DNA from: Opitutia bacterium UBA6410
GTDB lineage: Bacteria; Verrucomicrobiota; Verrucomicrobiia; Opitutales; Intestinicryptomonadaceae
Assembly: GCA_002437405.1 (NCBI GenBank)
Contig: DJPO01000114.1
Span: 41,994-84,414, forward strand
Direction: 5' to 3'
DNA: 42,421 nt
Positions 16,737-22,966 of the stretch are shown here, piece by piece; position 1 is the first letter of the stretch; each line of letters begins with the position of its first letter. Both the position numbers and the translations under genes were made by a program. The notes below the pieces were generated by a model. That model did not search any database. It was not told where the DNA came from and worked only from the letters and a program-made list of their open reading frames with translations.

Positions 16737-18047
16737 ATGTTCAAGACTCTACCGGGGTTCAGGGAGTTCTATCCCGAAGATTGCGCCAAGCTCGAATTCG
16801 TGTTCGGCAAATGGCGCGGCGCGGCCGAATCTTTCGGCTTTCGGGAGTTTTCCCCGCCCGTGCTGGAGTCTTTGGAACTGTTCACCGAAAAGAGCGGCGA
16901 AGAGATAAAATCGCAGCTTTTCGAATTTACCGACAAGGGCGGACGGCAGGTGTCGTTGCGCCCCGAAATGACTCCGTCCCTCGCCCGAATGGTCGGCGCG
17001 AAGGCGGCGGGAATCCGCCGACCCGTCAAATGGTTCGCCATCGGCGAAAACTACCGCTACGAACGCCAGCAAAAGGGGCGTTTGCGCGCGTTCTTCCAAT
17101 ATAACGCCGACATTCTCGGCGAAGAATCCATAAACGCCGACGCCGAAATCATCGCGCTTTTGATAGAATCCCTGCGCGCGTTCGGACTCGGCGAAAACGA
17201 ATTTAAACTGCGCTTGGGCGACAGAACCCTGTGGGTGCTGTTCCTGCAAAGCCGCGGAGTCGAGGAGCAATTCGTGATTCCCGTGCTTTCGGTTTTCGAC
17301 AAAATCGAAAAAGTTTCGCCCGAAGCCCTCGCCGAAATGGCGCAAAAGTCGCTCGAAGGCTCCGCGGCTGACGCAACCGCACTCGTCGCCGACGCCCGCG
17401 GCTTCATCAAAGCCCGCACGCTCGACGAAATCCGCGCGTGCTTCCCGACCCAAACGGAACTTTCCGAAAAAATCGACGCCCGCCTCGACGACTGGCGCAC
17501 ACTGCTTTCAATGCTCGAATCCCTCGGCGTTCGCGAATACATTTCGCCCGACTTGGGGATTGTCCGCGGGCTCGCCTACTACACGGGCTTCGTGTTCGAG
17601 GCGTTCCAGACAGTCGGCACTGGGCGAGCATTGGCTGGCGGCGGACGCTACGACAACCTCGTCAAAAAACTCGGGTATCAGGATATGCCCGCAGTCGGCT
17701 TCGGAATGGGCGACGTAACCGTTTCCGACCTGCTCGAGCTCGTCGGCAAATCTGGGCAAATCGACAATTCGATTGACGCATACGTCGTCGTCGGCTCGCC
17801 CGAATGCCGCGCCGCTGCGATGAAAATCGCAACCGACCTGCGCCGCGCGGGCTTCAAAACCGACTATTCCTATAAGGACGCCTCGTTCGGCAAACAATTC
17901 AAACAGGCGGACGCGCTGGGCGCAAAGTTCGCCGTCGTAATCGGCGCGGACGAGCTTGCGAAAAACTGCGCCAAAATAAAAAATCTCGCAAGCGGCGAAG
18001 AGCGTGAAGTAGCAATCGCCGAAGTCGCCGCACAACTCTGCAGATAA
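16737..18047 (+). CDS. hisS: Histidyl-tRNA synthetase
   Basis: HisRS is a class II synthetase that charges tRNA-His. The 436 residues begin with the family FKTLPGFREFYP. Motif 2 appears as NYRYERQQKGRLRAFFQYN (about 104-122), the histidine-binding GLAYYTGFVFEAF near residue 275, GGGRYDNLV near 297, and the C-terminal anticodon-binding domain with VVGS and VVIGADEL. The length is normal. It shares an operon with the HU-family gene upstream (6-base gap) and ends at a clear intrinsic terminator. Codon use is host-like. Assignment is secure. Confidence 0.97.
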   Translation: MFKTLPGFREFYPEDCAKLEFVFGKWRGAAESFGFREFSPPVLESLELFTEKSGEEIKSQLFEFTDKGGRQVSLRPEMTPSLARMVGAKAAGIRRPVKWFAIGENYRYERQQKGRLRAFFQYNADILGEESINADAEIIALLIESLRAFGLGENEFKLRLGDRTLWVLFLQSRGVEEQFVIPVLSVFDKIEKVSPEALAEMAQKSLEGSAADATALVADARGFIKARTLDEIRACFPTQTELSEKIDARLDDWRTLLSMLESLGVREYISPDLGIVRGLAYYTGFVFEAFQTVGTGRALAGGGRYDNLVKKLGYQDMPAVGFGMGDVTVSDLLELVGKSGQIDNSIDAYVVVGSPECRAAAMKIATDLRRAGFKTDYSYKDASFGKQFKQADALGAKFAVVIGADELAKNCAKIKNLASGEEREVAIAEVAAQLCR

Positions 18048-18069
18048 TTTTTTCGAAAAACCGAAAAAG

Positions 18070-18106
18070 AAAAATCCCCCAGTGCTCAAACTCGGAGGAT
18101 TTTTTT
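18070..18106 (+). terminator. Intrinsic terminator of the HU-hisS operon
   Basis: AAAAATCC pairs with GGATTTTT, with a further CC/GG pair inside the stem, and ends in a T-run at 18100-18106. It sits 22 bases after the hisS stop. Confidence 0.8.
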
Positions 18107-18206
18107 GCGCCTTTTGCTCACGAAATTTTTTTCGTTTTTTTGCCGCGCCTCCGCAATCCCTTTCTATTAGCGCATTTGCGGTGGAAAATTTTTTCGAAAA
18201 AAGTTC

Positions 18207-18239
18207 TTGACTTTAGGGGGGGGGGGGGTAAGCTATCCT
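18207..18239 (+). promoter_or_regulatory. Promoter with a 13-G tract filling its spacer; candidate phase-variable switch
   Basis: A TTGACT -35 box (18207-18212) is separated from TAAGCT (18229-18234) by 16 bases, of which the last 13 (18216-18228) are all G. A second -10 candidate, TATCCT (18234-18239), lies 21 bases from the -35. The same TTGACT/16 bp arrangement is present upstream of rplM and of the esterase gene in this window. Slipped-strand change in the G run would alter the spacer length and so promoter strength. The predicted start is about 18241-18246, some 22-27 bases before the ATG of the PEP-CTERM gene. Confidence 0.65.
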
Positions 18240-18267
18240 GAGTTTAAACCCAATAATATATTCCATT

Positions 18268-19521
18268 ATGAAAAACAAACTTATTGTCTCTACTTTGTCC
18301 TTCGCGTTTGCGGCGGCTTCGTTCGCGGCAGACCTGACGGTAAACGGTTCGGCACTCTCGACTGACGGTTGGGACTGGACGGATTCCGCAAACTGGACTC
18401 CCTCGGGCTCGACTGTCGAAGGCTCAAACCTAAACATCTCGGGCGCATTGGACGCTGCAAACAGCTCGGTAATCGGCTCGGCTCTCAATGCTAACAATGT
18501 CTCGATAAATTTCAATTCTGCCGAACAATTCAGCACAACCCTCAATGCCGCCGCGACGTTCGATAACCTCACAATCGACGACGGCAATGTATTGATAACG
18601 GCAAACACAAACAAGTTAACGGTAAAAGACACCCTTACAATATCCACCACAAAAGGGTTTCAGCTTAAGACGGAAGGGAAAGATTCTCAAATCGGAAGAT
18701 TGGTAATAAACGGAGATAAAAAAGCCAAGGAGATTACATTTACGGGGAATAATCAGATCGGTTTGATTGTAATGAAAGCCCAAAATGGAGCTGAGGGTGC
18801 AAGCTTAAAATTTGAGACATACACGGAGCATTTCGGCGGGTTATCGGGCGCGCAAAACGAAAACCATAGAATTTCTATCTCCGCTGGCTGGGGCGGGGGG
18901 TTCACCTTTTCTAACGCTAAAGGTAAAAGTTATTCTTGGCGTGGAGAAATGGTTTTAGGCGGAAACCATATCACTATGTCAGGTGAAGGCGAACAACGTC
19001 TGGAGATTACGAAATTTACCCAAACTACAAAAGAGGGTCAGATTTGTAGAACTGACATTAATGTCAACAACGGTCGCCTGATTATCCGCGAAAATTCGGG
19101 AACCCAGCACGGAACGCTTAATATAGGTGGCGGCTTGTTCAAGACCGAAGGCGATATTTCCTTTAAAGCAGGCAACTTCACTGGCGGCGGCATTTCGGTC
19201 GGCAACGATTCGGGCACAATCTTCCTCGAAACGGCTACTAAGAATTCCGCCAACCAGATTGCTCTCGATTTCGCGGAACTCACGCAAGTCGGCGACTACG
19301 ACATTATATCGGTTAGCGATGTTGACGGCAGCTCGGGCTTCGAGTGGTCGCAGAACGACTTTGTCGTAAAGAATTTGAAAGAAGGATTGCTCTCGTCTCT
19401 CAACTGGAGCAACGGCAAGCTTACCGCGTCGATAACCTCGGCAGTGCCCGAACCTGCGACGGTAGCGGCAATCCTCGGCGTATTTGCCCTCGCATTTGCG
19501 GCATACCGCAGACGCAGGTAA
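18268..19521 (+). CDS. PEP-CTERM surface protein with beta-helix-like body
   Basis: Residues 1-20 are a Sec signal peptide (cleavage after FAA or SFA). The last 25 residues (393-417) are a PEP-CTERM signal: VPEPATVAAILG, hydrophobic helix, then YRRRR. This signal is recognised by exosortase, and family members are usually secreted into or anchored in exopolysaccharide-rich surfaces. Residues 21-390 are rich in Asn, Thr, Ser and Gly with repeated beta-strand spacing, resembling right-handed beta-helix or autotransporter passenger repeats. Codons at each end are C-rich and host-like, while about 18655-19085 is visibly AT-richer, so the centre may have been exchanged. The promoter contains a G13 tract. 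The ligand or role is unknown; no exosortase gene lies in the window. Confidence 0.88.
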   Translation: MKNKLIVSTLSFAFAAASFAADLTVNGSALSTDGWDWTDSANWTPSGSTVEGSNLNISGALDAANSSVIGSALNANNVSINFNSAEQFSTTLNAAATFDNLTIDDGNVLITANTNKLTVKDTLTISTTKGFQLKTEGKDSQIGRLVINGDKKAKEITFTGNNQIGLIVMKAQNGAEGASLKFETYTEHFGGLSGAQNENHRISISAGWGGGFTFSNAKGKSYSWRGEMVLGGNHITMSGEGEQRLEITKFTQTTKEGQICRTDINVNNGRLIIRENSGTQHGTLNIGGGLFKTEGDISFKAGNFTGGGISVGNDSGTIFLETATKNSANQIALDFAELTQVGDYDIISVSDVDGSSGFEWSQNDFVVKNLKEGLLSSLNWSNGKLTASITSAVPEPATVAAILGVFALAFAAYRRRR

Positions 19522-19557
19522 TAGTGTATATATAGTTTATTTTCATAGTACCTTTGC

Positions 19558-19589
19558 AAGGCGACCTTTCTCGGGGTTGCCTTTTTTTT
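19558..19589 (+). terminator. Intrinsic terminator after the PEP-CTERM gene
   Basis: AAGGCGACC (19558-19566) pairs with GGTTGCCTT (19575-19583) with one G-U pair, followed by eight T. It ends the single-gene PEP-CTERM transcript. Confidence 0.9.
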
Positions 19590-19706
19590 GCGCGGTACTA
19601 ACGCAATATGCAATGCGTTTGCCGCTTGGGGTGCGAAATTTTCCGAGCGGCAGTACAAAAAATTGCCGCCGCTTTCGGTTGCGGCGGCGCGTGGGGAAAA
19701 ACCGAG

Positions 19707-21239
19707 CTATGCCCTGTCGAGCGAGCGGTAGTTGATTGCCTCCAAAAGCTGGTGCGTCTGGATTGTCTCGGTTGCCTCCAAGTCGGCTATTGTGCGGGCG
19801 ACTTTCAAAATTCTGTCCCACGCGCGCGCCGACAGCCCGAGCTCCTCCATTGCGGCGGCGAGTATCGCGGACTGGTCGTCGTCGAGCTTGCAAAATTTCG
19901 CGATTTGCGAAGTCGTCATCGCCGCGTTGACTTTCGCAGCGCGCGGGGATTTTGCGAACCTGCGCTTCTGGATTTCGCGGGCTGCCTCGACTCGCTTGCG
20001 GATTTCGGCGGACGATTCGCTCGGCGCGGATTTTGCCAAATCGCTAATCGGCAGCGCGGACGCTTCGACGTGTATATCGATTCTGTCCAAAAGCGGCCCC
20101 GAGACCCGCGCCCGATACGCCTGAATTTGCGCGGGCGTGCAGGTGCATTTTTTCTTGGGGTCGCCCAGATGTCCGCATTTGCACGGATTCATTGCCGCCA
20201 CTAACATAAATTTGCACGGGAAAGTCGTCTTGCCAGCCGCCCTTGAAATCGTCAGCTTCCCGTCCTCCATCGGCTGGCGCAGGTTGTCGAGTATCGAGCC
20301 GAATTCGGGCAGCTCGTCCAAAAACAAAACGCCGTTGTGCGCCAGCGAGACTTCCCCGGGCTTCGGGTTCGGCCCGCCGCCGGCAAGCCCGACTTTGCTT
20401 ATCGTGTGGTGCGGGGCGCGGAAAGGTCTGCGGAAGAATTTGTTTTCCGAAAATTGCGTGAGCCCCGCCGCCGAGTATATCCCCAGAATTTCGAGAAATT
20501 CTTCGTGCGAGGGTAGGGGCATAATCGACGGAATCCGCTTGGCAATCATACTCTTCCCCGACCCAGGCGGCCCGACCATTAGCAGATTGTGCCCGCCCGC
20601 AACGGCGACCTCCACGGCGCGGCGGACTTGGTATTGCCCCTTTACATCGGCAAAGTCTGGCATGGCGTCGATTTGCTCGTGGGCGTTGAACGGCGACTCG
20701 TCAGCCGAAACGGGCGCGAGCTCCACATTCCCGCGCAGGAAGCCCACAAGCTCCCGCAAATCGCGCGGGGCGTATGCTTTGATTCCGTCGACAAGCGCGG
20801 CTTCGGCGGCGGATTCGGGCGGGAGAATTACCCCTTTTTTGCCGCTTTTGCGCGCGAGAAGCGCGAGCGACACTCCGCCGCAGATGTGGCGCAATGCGCC
20901 CGAAAGACTGAGTTCGCCCGCAATGATATAGTCGGCGAATTTGTCGCAGTCGAGCTCCCCGACGGACGCGAGGATTCCGAGGGAAATGGGCAGGTCGTAA
21001 ATTGGGCCTTCTTTTTTGATGTCCCCTGGGGCGAGGTTGACGGTGGTTTTTGTAAGCGGCATCGCAAAGCCGCTGTTGGCCAAGGCGGACGAGACTCGGT
21101 TGATTGACTCCTTGACGGCGGCGTCGGGCAGCCCGACCACGAATGTTTTGGGTTCGCCGCGTTCGCCCGCGTTAACTTCGATTTCCACAGGCAGCGCCTC
21201 GACGCCCACGAGTGCGCCCGAATTTACTTTAGCCAACAT
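19707..21239 (-). CDS. comM: YifB/ComM-family AAA+ ATPase (Mg-chelatase-like)
   Basis: ComM is a hexameric helicase that promotes branch migration when transformed DNA is integrated. The 510 residues show the family N-terminal ChlI domain (VGVEALPVEIEV 11-22, GLPDAAVKES 36-45), Walker A GPPGSGKS (223-230), RPFRAPHHTIS, Walker B GVLFLDELPEF, an MNPCKCG block with a CxC cluster, and the sensor region RVSGPLLDRIDIH. The length matches the family (about 500). ATG 21239 is preferred over an in-frame codon nine residues upstream because it gives the conserved MLAKVNSGALVG start. It is divergent from pncC. Natural transformation is possible but no other competence gene is visible here. Annotation as ComM is by family membership. 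Confidence 0.93.
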   Translation of the reverse strand: MLAKVNSGALVGVEALPVEIEVNAGERGEPKTFVVGLPDAAVKESINRVSSALANSGFAMPLTKTTVNLAPGDIKKEGPIYDLPISLGILASVGELDCDKFADYIIAGELSLSGALRHICGGVSLALLARKSGKKGVILPPESAAEAALVDGIKAYAPRDLRELVGFLRGNVELAPVSADESPFNAHEQIDAMPDFADVKGQYQVRRAVEVAVAGGHNLLMVGPPGSGKSMIAKRIPSIMPLPSHEEFLEILGIYSAAGLTQFSENKFFRRPFRAPHHTISKVGLAGGGPNPKPGEVSLAHNGVLFLDELPEFGSILDNLRQPMEDGKLTISRAAGKTTFPCKFMLVAAMNPCKCGHLGDPKKKCTCTPAQIQAYRARVSGPLLDRIDIHVEASALPISDLAKSAPSESSAEIRKRVEAAREIQKRRFAKSPRAAKVNAAMTTSQIAKFCKLDDDQSAILAAAMEELGLSARAWDRILKVARTIADLEATETIQTHQLLEAINYRSLDRA

Positions 21240-21320
21240 CTTTTTTTCTATAATTTTATGCGACAATACCAGTACGGCGGCAGTGCCCGCAAGTTTAAAT
21301 AATATGCAAAATTAAAAAGC

Positions 21321-21349
21321 TTGATAGTCCGCGCCGCCCGCCGCACAAT
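21321..21349 (+). promoter_or_regulatory. Promoter of pncC, predicting a leaderless transcript
   Basis: TTGATA (21321-21326), a 17 bp spacer and CACAAT (21344-21349, four of six consensus bases) place the transcription start at or beside the A of ATG 21356. No Shine-Dalgarno site is possible in so short a leader. Confidence 0.45.
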
Positions 21350-21355
21350 ATTTGC

Positions 21356-21880
21356 ATGGATTCGGACGAAATGCAAAGGCGGCTTGCGAACGCCGCCGAC
21401 AGGATTTTTAAGGCATTTGCGGGGAGCGGACGGACGCTTTGCGCGGCGGAGTCGTGCACGGGCGGGCTGGTGGGCTCGTCGATAGTCGCGATTTCGGGCG
21501 CGAGCGCGTTTTTCAAAGGTTCTGCCGTATGCTATTGCGACGAGGCAAAAATTTCGATTTTGGGAGTTTCGCGCGTAACATTGGAAAAGCATTTCGCCGA
21601 GAGCGCGGAGTGCGCCAAGGAGATGGCGTTGGGGGCTGCGCGCATTTTCGGCGCAACCGCCGCGGTATCGACGACTGGATTTTTGGACGCGAACGTCGGA
21701 GACAAGCCCGCGAATTTGAAGGGCACTGTCTTTGTGTGCGTCGCTCTCGACAGGGGCGGAAAATTCGATACGTTCGCCTCGCGCGTGAGTCTCGACCCGT
21801 CCGCGCCGCGCAACGTAAACCGCGCGATTGTCGCGGCGTGCGCGCTGGAGTCGCTTAGCCTCGCGCTTTCCGCCGTGTAG
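21356..21880 (+). CDS. pncC: Nicotinamide-nucleotide amidohydrolase (CinA C-terminal domain)
   Basis: PncC deamidates nicotinamide mononucleotide to nicotinate mononucleotide in NAD salvage. The 174-residue protein is the stand-alone CinA C-terminal domain: CAAESCTGGLVGS (29-41), FFKGSAVCY (about 52-60), the catalytic-site STTGFLDA near residue 104 (canonical form is SxTGIAGP, so the loop is divergent), and GTVFVCVA. The N-terminal molybdopterin-binding-like CinA domain is missing, as in E. coli PncC (YgaD). The altered T-G-F-L loop deserves caution about catalytic activity. Its promoter predicts a leaderless mRNA. It is divergent from comM. Confidence 0.85.
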   Translation: MDSDEMQRRLANAADRIFKAFAGSGRTLCAAESCTGGLVGSSIVAISGASAFFKGSAVCYCDEAKISILGVSRVTLEKHFAESAECAKEMALGAARIFGATAAVSTTGFLDANVGDKPANLKGTVFVCVALDRGGKFDTFASRVSLDPSAPRNVNRAIVAACALESLSLALSAV

Positions 21881-22250
21881 TTTTTTTTCTCGTGCGGGGA
21901 GTTTTTTTCGCGTACCGTCCGCCGCGCGGTTTCAGGGGGCGCGAAAATCCCTCCTATCCCCGCACCGTTCGGTGTGTTTTTTTCTGGCATGCACATTGAG
22001 GCTGCCCGTAGCCTTGTGCAATCAGTCAAGCGGAATGAATGAAGTTCGCTGGAATTTTTTTCTTTCACGCTGTCCGCCGTATGGTTTTTTCTCGCGTACC
22101 GTACGTCGCGTGGTTTTTTTCGGGCGCGCGAAAAATCCCCCTATCTCCGTGCCGCTTGCGCGCGATTTTTTAGAGGCGCGAAAAATCTCTCCCCCTATCC
22201 CCGCATTGTCCTCCGCTCGATTTTTTCGGGCGAATTTTGCAAAAAAGGAA
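21881..22250. repeat. Gene-free spacer with REP-like imperfect palindromic repeats
   Basis: No gene is visible. The spacer carries at least three imperfect copies of a unit containing GGCGCGAAAAATCCCCCTAT and CCCCGC, at 21936-21966, 22121-22154 and 22172-22206, with a partial fourth around 22215-22240. Several copies can fold because a T-rich arm such as TTTTTCG or GATTTTT precedes CGAAAAA or AAAAATC. A second block, CGCGTACCGT then a CG-rich stretch and GGTTTTTT, occurs at 21909-21932 and 22093-22118. The pattern resembles REP or small MITE-like elements. The short stretch 21980-22060 is not part of the repeats and matches nothing I know. Confidence 0.6.
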
Positions 22251-22276
22251 GGACGCGCCCAGCGAAAGGCGCGTCC
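22251..22276 (-). terminator. Intrinsic terminator of the Lys-rich protein gene
   Basis: A perfect 9 bp stem, GGACGCGCC (22251-22259) with GGCGCGTCC (22268-22276), has an 8-base loop. On the minus strand it is followed by TTCCTTTTTTG, and on the plus strand by CTTTTG, so it may act in both directions. Confidence 0.85.
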
Positions 22277-22303
22277 CTTTTGTTTTCTATTTTATGCGGA
22301 AAA

Positions 22304-22699
22304 TTAGAATTTGGGGTGGCAGATAGTCGTATCGCCCGCGGCAACGACAAAATCGTCGCCTTCGCTCCACTGATTGTCGTTTACGAGAATCTTGAAGGAG
22401 ATGTTGCCTTTGGATACGGCCTGTTCCCAGAGCCATTCGTCTTCGCCGATGCACTGCATCGGGACGCCGACGTTCCAGTCGAGTCCGCCGCCGAGGCCGC
22501 GAATGAACAGCTGGTTGCCCCAACCCGCGTTATATTTTGCGATGACTCTCGTGGTCTTTTTCGCGGTCTGCGTCTTTTTGCACTTCTTTTCGGAGGCGCA
22601 TTCGCAGGCTACGGGAGCGGCTTCGGCTTTCTTTGCGGCCGCCTTCTTCACGGTAGTCTTGGTTGTTGTTTTTTTGACTGTCTTTTTTGTAGCAGGCAT
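22304..22699 (-). CDS. Lys/Ala-rich tail fused to a small carbohydrate-binding-like domain
   Basis: Residues 1-50 are a low-complexity Lys/Thr/Ala segment (MPATKKTVKKTTTKTTVKKA and onward) like histone H1 or nucleoid-associated tails, interrupted by a Cys-containing CECASEKKC. Residues 51-131 form a compact beta-rich domain with GWGNQLFIRG, a WNVGVPM turn, WLWE, ILVNDNQWS and DTTICHP, resembling CBM20/CBM48 starch-binding or isoamylase-N folds. No signal peptide is present, so it is cytoplasmic. A polysaccharide- or nucleotide-binding regulator, or a nucleoid protein, are options; I do not know a characterised homologue. The leader has a ribosome-binding AGGGAA, a 7 bp hairpin (22718-22737), and a promoter overlapped by a palindrome. 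The terminator at 22251-22276 is strong. The gene is single. Confidence 0.85.
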   Translation of the reverse strand: MPATKKTVKKTTTKTTVKKAAAKKAEAAPVACECASEKKCKKTQTAKKTTRVIAKYNAGWGNQLFIRGLGGGLDWNVGVPMQCIGEDEWLWEQAVSKGNISFKILVNDNQWSEGDDFVVAAGDTTICHPKF

Positions 22700-22717
22700 T
22701 TTGTTCCCTTTCTTAAT

Positions 22718-22737
22718 AAAGAGATTAACGTCTCTTT
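22718..22737 (-). promoter_or_regulatory. Leader hairpin before the Lys-rich protein gene
   Basis: A perfect inverted repeat, AAAGAGA-TTAACG-TCTCTTT as written on the plus strand, lies in the predicted 5' leader just upstream of the AGGGAA ribosome-binding site. It could form an RNA hairpin near the initiation region or bind a dimeric regulator. Confidence 0.4.
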
Positions 22738-22748
22738 TATTGGGGCGT

Positions 22749-22794
22749 ATTATCTTACGACAACGCGGGGCAAATCAAGCTTTATTTTTGCCCC
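22749..22794 (-). promoter_or_regulatory. Promoter with overlapping palindromic operator candidate
   Basis: On the minus strand, TTGATT (22773-22778) and GATAAT (22749-22754) are 18 bp apart. The -35 box overlaps a perfect palindrome, GGGGCAAA (22767-22774) with TTTGCCCC (22787-22794), separated by 12 bases. The geometry is that of a repressor operator; transcription of the Lys-rich protein gene would start near 22742. Confidence 0.5.
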
Positions 22795-22873
22795 GAATTT
22801 TTGCCGCAGACTCACTTGCAAATATTATCGGAATAAACGCGCCGAAGCTTAATTTTGTTTCGGCGGAAAAACA

Positions 22874-22903
22874 AAAAACCCGCAATTTTTTTTGCGGGTT
22901 TTT
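22874..22903 (-). terminator. Bidirectional-looking intrinsic terminator
   Basis: AAAAACCCGCA (22874-22884) and TGCGGGTTTTT (22893-22903) form an 11 bp stem with A- and T-rich flanks. It lies about 65 bases past the stop of the PpiD-like gene on the minus strand. Confidence 0.85.
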
Positions 22904-22966
22904 ATTCTGGCTTGGAGGTATCCCGTTTTGAAGAGACCCGCCCGTGCCACATTGAGGAGCGTTGAG

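Noticed and set aside
21880..22304. IS element or transposase remnant
   Set aside because: No terminal inverted repeats, target duplications or transposase motifs; the repeats look REP-like instead.
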